NCBI RefSeq assembly: GCF_005405345.1
Contig: NZ_BJDW01000003.1
Span: forward strand, 1-64,000
Reading direction: 5' to 3'
DNA length: 64,000 bases
Source of the DNA: Enterococcus viikkiensis
GTDB taxonomy: Bacteria > Bacillota > Bacilli > Lactobacillales > Enterococcaceae
A model generated the notes under the pieces. The model was not told the DNA's origin. It saw only the letters and a program-made list of their open reading frames with translations, and ran no database searches. The position numbers and the translations under genes are program-made. Positions 58,247-64,000 of this stretch are shown here, one piece after another. Position 1 is the first letter of the stretch. The number at the start of each line of letters is the position of its first letter.

Positions 58247-58933
58247 ATGCCAAAATTAGTTTTTTCTCGTCACGGCTTAAGTGAATGGAACAAATTGAAC
58301 CAATTTACTGGCTGGGCAGACGTTGATTTGGCTCCAGAAGGTGTCGAAGAAGCAAAAGAAGGCGGCCGTAAAATCAAAGAAGCAGGAATTGAATTTGATG
58401 TAGCTTATACCTCTGTTTTAACTCGTGCGATCAAAACGTGTGACTACATTTTAGAATACTCTAACCAACTTTGGGTACCAACAATCAAATCTTGGCGCTT
58501 AAACGAACGTCACTACGGTAAATTACAAGGATTGAACAAAAAAGAAACCGCTGAAAAATACGGTGACGAACAAGTTCACATCTGGCGCCGTTCATACGAC
58601 GTATTGCCTCCATTGATGGAAGCAACTGACGAAGGTTCAGCAGCTCAAGACCGTCGTTATTCAATGTTAGACCCTCGCGACATTCCTGGTGGCGAAAACT
58701 TGAAAGTTACTTTGGAACGCGCATTGCCTTTCTGGCAAGACGAAATCGCTCCTGCCTTGAAAGATGGCAAAACAGTTTTAGTTGCTGCTCACGGTAACTC
58801 ATTACGTGCATTAGCGAAACACATCGAAGGCATTTCTGATGATGATATCATGGACTTAGAAATCCCAACAGGTCAACCATTAGTTTATGACTTGAACGAT
58901 GACTTAACTGTTGCTAAAAAATACTACTTATAA
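58247..58933 (+). CDS. gpmA: 2,3-bisphosphoglycerate-dependent phosphoglycerate mutase
   Basis: GpmA interconverts 3- and 2-phosphoglycerate in glycolysis. [10 protein letters not shown] holds the phosphohistidine near residue 8, the partner His is in [14 protein letters not shown] near 179, and ERHYGKLQG is near 85. The start ATG 58247 (228 residues) follows AAAGGAG. The open frame from 58199 is not used. It has a strong terminator. Confidence 0.97.
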   Translation: MPKLVFSRHGLSEWNKLNQFTGWADVDLAPEGVEEAKEGGRKIKEAGIEFDVAYTSVLTRAIKTCDYILEYSNQLWVPTIKSWRLNERHYGKLQGLNKKETAEKYGDEQVHIWRRSYDVLPPLMEATDEGSAAQDRRYSMLDPRDIPGGENLKVTLERALPFWQDEIAPALKDGKTVLVAAHGNSLRALAKHIEGISDDDIMDLEIPTGQPLVYDLNDDLTVAKKYYL

Positions 58934-58940
58934 AATTTTT

Positions 58941-58967
58941 CCGGCTCAGAGATGAGTCGGTTTTTTT
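58941..58967 (+). terminator. gpmA terminator
   Basis: CCGGCTCA pairs with TGAGTCGG (one G-T pair) around GAGA and is followed by seven T. Confidence 0.9.
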
Positions 58968-59006
58968 ATTTGATCGTATTCAAAAGCTGGCGTGACTATT
59001 TTTTTG

Positions 59007-59015
59007 TGCTAGAAT
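59007..59015 (+). promoter_or_regulatory. Extended -10 of tRNA-Leu
   Basis: TGC-TAGAAT sits 25 bases before the tRNA. The -35 area is weak (GTGACT). It fits a short stable-RNA promoter. Confidence 0.55.
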
Positions 59016-59039
59016 AGAAATGTACTTTATTTACGATTT

Positions 59040-59123
59040 GCGGTCGTGGCGGAATTGGCAGACGCGCTAGCTTCAGGCGCTAGTGGTAGCAATACCGTGG
59101 AAGTTCGAGTCTTCTCGGCCGCA
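59040..59123 (+). tRNA. tRNA-Leu (anticodon CAG)
   Basis: The 84-base gene folds as a class II tRNA. Acceptor GCGGTCG pairs with CGGCCGC (one G-U pair). Anticodon stem CTAGC/GCTAG encloses the loop TTCAGGC with anticodon CAG. A variable arm GGTA/TACC and a T-arm with GTTCGAGTC follow. CCA is not encoded. It reads CUG codons. Confidence 0.95.
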
Positions 59124-59140
59124 TTCTAAAAATGCTAGAA

Positions 59141-59180
59141 AAAAGGTGCCTCGGAAATGATTCTCGAGGCACCCTTTTTT
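59141..59180. terminator. Terminator of tRNA-Leu, also facing udk
   Basis: GGTGCCTCG pairs perfectly with CGAGGCACC. T6 lies on the plus side and A6 on the other, so it can act both ways. Confidence 0.92.
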
Positions 59181-59223
59181 GCGTAAAAAGAAACGTCCGA
59201 CAAAAGCTGTCAAACCTTCTCTT

Positions 59224-59850
59224 TTATTCATGATTTAAAAAACTAGCGACTTTAGTTGCAATCAAGTCAATCGCTACGTGATTTTCGCCGCCTTCTGGCA
59301 CGATGATATCTGAATAGCGTTTGGTTGGTTCGATAAACTGGTGGTACATCGGTTTGACAACGGTCAAATATTGTTCGATGACTGACTCTAATGTCCGTCC
59401 TCGTTCGTTCATATCCCGTTTGATCCGACGAATGATTCGAATGTCATCGTCCGTATCAACGTAAATTTTAATATCCATCATATCCCGCAAGCGTTCATCT
59501 TCCAAAATCAAAATTCCTTCTAGAATAATCACTTCTTTGGGTTCTTGAACATACACTTCATTACTGCGAGTGTGGGCTACGTAATCGTAGATCGGCACTT
59601 CTACCGATTGATAATTAGTTAATTCTTTTAAGTGGTCAATCAGTAAATCCGTATCAAAAGCAAAAGGATGATCGTAATTTGTTGATAGACGTTCTTCAAA
59701 GCTGATATCGCTTTGGTCTTTATAATAAGAATCGTGCTCCAACATCATAATCGAATGATTAGGAAACCGATTGTAAATCGCACGGCTGACACTTGTTTTT
59801 CCACTTCCAGATCCGCCCGTTACACCAATAATGATCGGCTTGTTTTTCAT
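59224..59850 (-). CDS. udk: Uridine kinase
   Basis: Udk phosphorylates uridine and cytidine in pyrimidine salvage. The P-loop [17 protein letters not shown] is near residue 9. [25 protein letters not shown] and [12 protein letters not shown] are family motifs. The start ATG 59850 (208 residues) follows AAAGAGG by 10 bases. An ATG at 59877 is open but has a poor ribosome site. Confidence 0.95.
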   Translation of the reverse strand: MKNKPIIIGVTGGSGSGKTSVSRAIYNRFPNHSIMMLEHDSYYKDQSDISFEERLSTNYDHPFAFDTDLLIDHLKELTNYQSVEVPIYDYVAHTRSNEVYVQEPKEVIILEGILILEDERLRDMMDIKIYVDTDDDIRIIRRIKRDMNERGRTLESVIEQYLTVVKPMYHQFIEPTKRYSDIIVPEGGENHVAIDLIATKVASFLNHE

Positions 59851-59920
59851 GCAAATAAAACCTCTTTCGTTTTTCATTAGTCCTATTATAGCGAAACACA
59901 GTCAAATTACTATCAAAATA

Positions 59921-60607
59921 TCAAAAATCTTCTAAAATCTGATAAAGGTCGGTTAATTCTCTAATCTGATACGTTGGTTCGATGATCGTCGCCGTTTTTT
60001 GCGCAGGATTCATCCAAATCGTATCGATTCCCGCCACTTGTCCACCCTTTATATCTGATGTTAAGGAATCACCAATGATCACGGTCTTATCTTTATTGAT
60101 TTGAGGGATCTCAGCAAATACTTGATCGAAAAATTCCTTCATCGGTTTATGCACACCCATCTCCTCAGAAATAAAGAACTTTTTAAAATAAGGGGCCAAT
60201 CCAGATTTTTCCAACCGTTGATGCTGTGTGACCGAGACGCCGTTAGTCACAATATACAGCGCTTCTGTTTGGCTTAATCGCTGAACGACTTCCAAACTAT
60301 TCTCCATCAGCTGGTGGCCTTGATTTAAGTACTGGCGATAGCGTGCTTCTGTTTTCGGACCATCGACCGCTCGTTCATATTGTTCAAAAAATAATCGAAA
60401 ACGATTGTCTAACAAATCCTGCCGCGAAAGGAGCCCCGCCTCATGGTCCCGCCAAAAGCCTTGGTTCATTTCTTTATACGCATTTTTGACAGCCAACGAA
60501 GGTTCCACACCCATGTCTTGGAATAGCCAGCTCAATGCTTGTTCTTCCGCTGCTTTAAAATCTAATAAGGTATCATCAATATCAAATAAAATTGTTTCGT
60601 ATCGCAT
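59921..60607 (-). CDS. HAD-IA family phosphatase (YjjG/YfnB type)
   Basis: The 228-residue protein is a HAD subfamily IA hydrolase of the YjjG type, which cleaves nucleoside monophosphates, including non-standard ones. FDIDDTLLDF near residue 7 is motif I, YIVTNGVS near 110 motif II, and VIGDSLTSDIKGGQVAGIDTIWMNP near 177 motif IV. Start ATG 60607 follows AAGG. It lies 11 bases after the pseudouridine synthase gene. Substrate not proven. Confidence 0.88.
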   Translation of the reverse strand: MRYETILFDIDDTLLDFKAAEEQALSWLFQDMGVEPSLAVKNAYKEMNQGFWRDHEAGLLSRQDLLDNRFRLFFEQYERAVDGPKTEARYRQYLNQGHQLMENSLEVVQRLSQTEALYIVTNGVSVTQHQRLEKSGLAPYFKKFFISEEMGVHKPMKEFFDQVFAEIPQINKDKTVIIGDSLTSDIKGGQVAGIDTIWMNPAQKTATIIEPTYQIRELTDLYQILEDF

Positions 60608-60618
60608 AAACAAACCTT

Positions 60619-61335
60619 CTATCTAAAATATTTTTTTAATCGTTGTAATTCTGATTCTGTTAACCCACGATACTCTCCTGCCGCAAGTTCCGGTGGCAAA
60701 CGTAAAGGACCCATTGCCACGCGGGATAGCGCCGTCACTTTTTTACCACAGGCTAAGAACATTTTTTTGACTTGGTGGAACTTGCCCTCTTGAATGGTTA
60801 AACGAACGCGGGACTCATTCGCCTCTGCAGACAAAATCTCCAAGTTCGCAGGCTGACAAACGATCCCCCCATGAAAAACAATTCCTTGTGCAAAGGCGGC
60901 TACATCCTCAGCCGTCACTTTTTCATTCACAGTGGCGAGATAGGTCTTTTGAACCTTTGACCCCGGCTGCAAAAGAGCATAGCCTAACTGGCCATTATCT
61001 GTTAATAATAATAAACCAGTCGTATCGCGATCTAGTCGGCCTACCGGATATAAATCCGCTGGCCGTTCATGTTCCGCGACTAATTCAGTAACTGTCTGAA
61101 ACCGCGCGTCCTTTTTGGCAGTGACTACCCCTGCCGGTTTATTCAATAAATAATAGACATGCTTGGTTTGAAGTTGCTGGCCAGCGACTTCAATCTTGTG
61201 CAGTTGACTATCCACATTCCGCTGAGGATTCATTTCCAGCTGATCATCAATCAAAACTTTTCTACTTAAAAAAAGTCGTTTCATTTCTTTGCGGCTCGTG
61301 TGTAATTGTTCTTCAATTAATTTATCTAAACGCAT
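60619..61335 (-). CDS. rsuA: 16S rRNA pseudouridine synthase (RsuA family)
   Basis: The 238-residue protein has an N-terminal S4 RNA-binding domain (RLDKLIEEQLHTSRKEMKRL) and the RsuA/RluB catalytic domain with YPVGRLDRDTTGLLLLTDNG, where the second Asp is catalytic. Length and motifs favour the 16S U516 enzyme. RluB- or YtzG-like specificity cannot be excluded. It overlaps no other real gene. Confidence 0.9.
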   Translation of the reverse strand: MRLDKLIEEQLHTSRKEMKRLFLSRKVLIDDQLEMNPQRNVDSQLHKIEVAGQQLQTKHVYYLLNKPAGVVTAKKDARFQTVTELVAEHERPADLYPVGRLDRDTTGLLLLTDNGQLGYALLQPGSKVQKTYLATVNEKVTAEDVAAFAQGIVFHGGIVCQPANLEILSAEANESRVRLTIQEGKFHQVKKMFLACGKKVTALSRVAMGPLRLPPELAAGEYRGLTESELQRLKKYFR

Positions 61336-61859
61336 GGCTAAACTCCTTCAAACATATCGGCTTTATTATACAGAAATTTCCCAGCTATCTCAGCTAAAAG
61401 GAACGATTTTTCCAAAATTAGTAACACGGGAGCTGATTGTTTTAAATGCATGGCTGGATCGATTTTTTAAAAAAACTTTCTTAACTAAAAGATACGTAGT
61501 TAAATCCCCTAACCACAAGGCGCAATCCTATTCTCTAACTCATATAAAAGAAGCCAAACATTTTTTTCGAACCCCTCTCGCTTGCTTTTTAATGACAGAA
61601 GTCCTAGAATTTAATTATGCAAGTCAGAGATTTGCATTAAAAATTAAGTGAATCGACACGTTACGTGTCAAAGGTTTCTCATACACAGCGTAATGACCTG
61701 GTAGAGAAAGTTGAACTTAGACTTTTTTGGGGCAGCTGCGTAAACAGCTGTCCTTTTGCGTATTTTTACGTAAAGCCATCGTGCTGAGAATAACCCATCA
61801 CTTGAATAAAACCTGTCTGGTCAACCACAGACAGTCACATTTTAAGGAGGAATTTGGTT
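61336..61859 (+). promoter_or_regulatory. rsuA-rplY intergenic region with rplY promoter and leader
   Basis: TTGCTT (61582-61587), a 17-base spacer and TAGAAT (61605-61610) form a promoter for rplY. The 240-base leader has GGGGCAGCTG pairing with CAGCTGTCC (61729-61754) followed by TTTT, then CGTA/TACG, then CTGTCTG/CAGACAG (61813-61834) just before the ribosome site. An open frame at 61334-61651 has no ribosome site and is probably chance. Confidence 0.6.
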
Positions 61860-62477
61860 ATGGCAGTATCATTGAAAGTAGAAGAAAGAGCAACACGTCC
61901 CCGTTCCCTACGCAACAAATTGCGTCACGAAGGAAAGGTTCCCGCAGTCGTAAATGGCTACAAGGTCGAAAGTACACCGATCGCCGTCGACGAACGTGAA
62001 TTCTCAAAATTACTTCGGGAAAACGGAACAAACACTGTATTCGCTTTTGAACTTGGTGGCAAGAAAGTCAACGCCTTATTGCGTGATGCCCAAACAGATA
62101 CCTTTACTCGTCATTTAACACATATCGAGTTATTATCTGTTAACCTTTCTGAAGAAACAGAAGCTGAAACAGAACTTAACTTAGTTGGTGACGCTGCTGG
62201 GGTAAAAGCAGGCGGTATCTTAACACAAACACTTTACACCGTAACGATTTCTGCAACACCAGAAAAATTACCAGAAGGAATCGACGTAGATATCTCTGGT
62301 TTAGAAATCGGCGACTCTATTTCAATCGGCGATCTTCCTAAAAACGCGGACTACACAGTCGTAACAGATGCTGAAGAACAAATCGCATCGATCCAAGAAG
62401 CGCAAGAAGTTCCTGAAGAAGAACCTGCAGCTGAAGGTGCTGAACCAGAAGTAATTGGTGAAGACGCAGCAGAATAA
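61860..62477 (+). CDS. rplY: 50S ribosomal protein L25/general stress protein Ctc
   Basis: This 205-residue L25 of the long Ctc type binds 5S rRNA. The L25 domain (about 1-92; LRHEGKVPAVVNGYK, VNALLRDAQTDTFTRHLTHIELL) is followed by a TL5-like beta domain and a Glu/Ala-rich acidic tail. ATG 61860 follows AAGGAGG by 9 bases. Ctc is stress-induced in Bacillus. Here the leader suggests control at the RNA level. Confidence 0.95.
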   Translation: MAVSLKVEERATRPRSLRNKLRHEGKVPAVVNGYKVESTPIAVDEREFSKLLRENGTNTVFAFELGGKKVNALLRDAQTDTFTRHLTHIELLSVNLSEETEAETELNLVGDAAGVKAGGILTQTLYTVTISATPEKLPEGIDVDISGLEIGDSISIGDLPKNADYTVVTDAEEQIASIQEAQEVPEEEPAAEGAEPEVIGEDAAE

Positions 62478-62487
62478 CGAATGAATG

Positions 62488-62519
62488 AGGCGGGCAATCA
62501 TTTGCTACGCCTCTTTTTA
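62488..62519 (+). terminator. rplY terminator
   Basis: GAGGCG pairs with CGCCTC, with an inner GCAA/TTGC stem, and T5 follows. Confidence 0.88.
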
Positions 62520-62624
62520 TTTTCCACAGCCCTCTTCATATGAAGAAAGTTTTTTAGTTTTTCAGATTCCAAGTACTATGAGTGGTCTTTTTTGGTAAAA
62601 AGAATTACAATAAGTCACTACAAG

Positions 62625-62651
62625 CTTACTTTAAGTTATACTATAAGTAAG
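62625..62651. promoter_or_regulatory. Inverted repeat upstream of the DUF960-type gene
   Basis: CTTACTT (62625-62631) and AAGTAAG (62645-62651) flank a TATACT that could be a -10 box. It may be an operator. Confidence 0.4.
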
Positions 62652-62678
62652 TGATTCCAACTAAAGGAGGAAAAATCT

Positions 62679-63002
62679 ATGTTTGAAACTTTTGATTCAA
62701 AAAAAAGTCGGTATGCCTCTGTCGGTGTGGTGTCCAGCTTGCCCGGCGAGCTGATAGATAGTATCTGGTATATCATTGACTTAGACTTGAAGGGCTTGAT
62801 CCCATTAGACAACATGTTAAGTTTTGATTTAATCAACAATAATGGTCGGGTCACGATGCACTTCTCGCAAGAAGACAATGATGTTGAAATGGGGATTGAT
62901 TTGCCGTTTGGTTTTTCTAATGAATTTCCACAAGAAGTCTATGCATATGATGATGGCAGTCGCCAAACCATTTTATTACCAAGTGAAATTCGTCAACGCT
63001 AA
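62679..63002 (+). CDS. DUF960-type protein of unknown function
   Basis: The 107-residue protein resembles the DUF960 family of Lactobacillales: RYASVGVVSSLPGELIDSIWYIID, then a hydrophobic core with NNNGRVTMHFSQED and ILLPSEIRQR. The function is unknown. There is no signal peptide or known motif. AAAGGAGG precedes the ATG at good spacing. It stands alone between two terminators. Confidence 0.75.
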   Translation: MFETFDSKKSRYASVGVVSSLPGELIDSIWYIIDLDLKGLIPLDNMLSFDLINNNGRVTMHFSQEDNDVEMGIDLPFGFSNEFPQEVYAYDDGSRQTILLPSEIRQR

Positions 63003-63009
63003 TACAGAA

Positions 63010-63043
63010 GGCAACCTTTTCTTAAGGGTTGTCTCTTTTTTTT
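63010..63043 (+). terminator. Terminator of the DUF960-type gene
   Basis: GGCAACC pairs with GGTTGTC (one G-T pair) and a pyrimidine tract ending in T8 follows. Confidence 0.82.
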
Positions 63044-63062
63044 ACTTTTTCGAATCAGACTC

Positions 63063-63090
63063 TTGCTTTCAGAAAATTTTGTGGTAATAT
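63063..63090 (+). promoter_or_regulatory. Promoter of the MATE transporter gene
   Basis: -35 TTGCTT (63063-63068), a 16-base spacer and -10 TAATAT (63085-63090), preceded by TGG as an extended -10. Confidence 0.75.
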
Positions 63091-63124
63091 CAAGCAGAAA
63101 ATTTATTTAGAAAGCAGGAAAATA

Positions 63125-64000
63125 ATGAAAGAATTGACTCACGGAAATCCAGCAAAATTGATCTTATTGTTTACATTGCCCTTATTTGTCGGAAATGTTT
63201 TTCAGCAATTTTACAGTATGGTGGATATGCTTGTCGTTGGTCAGACATTAGGTAAAGATGCTTTGGCTGCTGTCGGTGCTACTGGGAGCGTTAGCTTCTT
63301 GATTATCGGGTTCGCCCAAGGTCTGACTTCCGGATTGTCCATCATTACGGCTCAACGCTTTGGCGCAAAAGATGCGCAGGGTGTTCGGAAAAGTTTTGCT
63401 ACGTCCATTGTGATCGGTCTGGGTGTCACAGTTATTCTGACGACCTTAAGCTTGATTTTCTTACGTCCCTTGTTGCTTTTGATGCAAACACCCCCTGAAT
63501 TGTTGAAGCCCGCCCAAGAGTTTATCTCTGTTCTATTAGCTGGGATCTTCGCTTCCATGAGCTTCAATCTTTTATCTAATATGGTACGCGCTTTAGGTGA
63601 TAGCCGGACACCGTTAGTTTTCTTAGCATCCGCAGTTGTTGTCAACGTTATTTTGGATTTGGTTTTTATCATTCACTTCCATATGGGGGTTGCTGGTGCT
63701 GGTTACGCTACTGTCATTGCTCAAGTTTTTGCTAGTTTATTATGTGTTTGGTTCATTCGTCGGAAAATTCCGTTGTTGCAAATCAGCCGCAAACATTTTT
63801 CTTTTGATAAAGAAGATTTCCAAATCCATTTAAAAGCGGCATTACCTATGGGCTTCCAATCTTCAATCATCGCTATTGGTGCCGTTGTTTTACAATCTGC
63901 CCTTAATACATTAGGAACGGATGTAGTTGCTGCCCAAGCAGCTGCCAGTCGGATCGATCAATTTGCGGTACTACCTATGATGTCCTTCGGAATTACTATG
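63125..64000 (+). CDS. MATE family efflux transporter (5' part, cut by window end)
   Basis: The 292 residues inside the window start MKELTHGNPAKLILLFTLPL and show MVDMLVVGQTLGKDALAAVGATG, typical of the MATE family of cation-coupled multidrug exporters, with about eight membrane segments seen so far. The frame has no stop before the edge. A complete member would have about 450 residues. The weak AGCAGGAAA ribosome site and the promoter upstream support the start. Confidence 0.9.
   Translation, partial: MKELTHGNPAKLILLFTLPLFVGNVFQQFYSMVDMLVVGQTLGKDALAAVGATGSVSFLIIGFAQGLTSGLSIITAQRFGAKDAQGVRKSFATSIVIGLGVTVILTTLSLIFLRPLLLLMQTPPELLKPAQEFISVLLAGIFASMSFNLLSNMVRALGDSRTPLVFLASAVVVNVILDLVFIIHFHMGVAGAGYATVIAQVFASLLCVWFIRRKIPLLQISRKHFSFDKEDFQIHLKAALPMGFQSSIIAIGAVVLQSALNTLGTDVVAAQAAASRIDQFAVLPMMSFGITM

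Noticed and set aside
61334-61651. Plus-strand ORF of about 105 codons between rsuA and rplY
   Set aside because: No ribosome site and no recognisable family, and the likely rplY promoter lies inside it.

Overview
The window is core chromosome of a low-GC Gram-positive coccus of the Lactobacillales, most likely Enterococcus or a very close relative. The evidence is the gene content and order: a ddl-murF-cshA-acpS-alr-mazF block, the fused glutathione enzyme gshF, a plsX operon with its own acyl carrier protein, the ecfA1-ecfA2-ecfT module behind rplQ, and a zinc-type S14. I cannot fix the species by reading. I see no insertion sequence, phage, CRISPR array, rRNA or acquired resistance gene.

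Layout. 1-1040: no convincing gene, odd repeats, possibly a decayed locus. 1041-10390 (minus): cell-wall precursor and stress genes mazF, alr, acpS, cshA, murF, ddl, then a UPF0178 protein, an MFS-like membrane protein and a metallophosphoesterase. 10493-11484 (plus): an unknown acidic protein and a LOG-family protein. 11557-20701 (minus): gshF, then the rnc-smc-HAD-ftsY operon. 20970-23066: a DHA2 drug exporter with its PadR regulator. 23264-29145 (minus): lipid and repair genes recG, plsX, acpP, fakA and asp23-like. 29455-32462 (plus): rpmB and yfhO. 32499-37034 (minus): truA, an unknown lipoprotein and the ECF transporter energy module. 37289-51325 (minus): the complete S10-spc-alpha ribosomal protein cluster with secY, adk, infA and rpoA. 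51614-52366: a DJ-1/PfpI protein. 52536-56980 (minus): the str operon (rpsL, rpsG, fusA, tuf). 57394-64000: rpiA, gpmA, tRNA-Leu(CAG), udk, a HAD phosphatase, a pseudouridine synthase, rplY, a DUF960-type gene and the start of a MATE transporter cut by the window edge.

How it works together. Most genes build ribosomes, envelope and membrane lipids. Alr and Ddl make and join D-Ala, and MurF attaches the dipeptide. AcpS activates acyl carrier proteins. FakA, PlsX and the local ACP feed fatty acids to phospholipids. SecY and FtsY insert membrane proteins. The best new observations are regulatory: a pair of 12-bp PadR operators 31 bp apart, long structured leaders before cshA, rpsJ, rpsL, infA and rplY, elaborate branched terminators after ftsY and rplQ, and non-ATG starts for ddl and cshA. 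I found no convincing undescribed multi-gene system.
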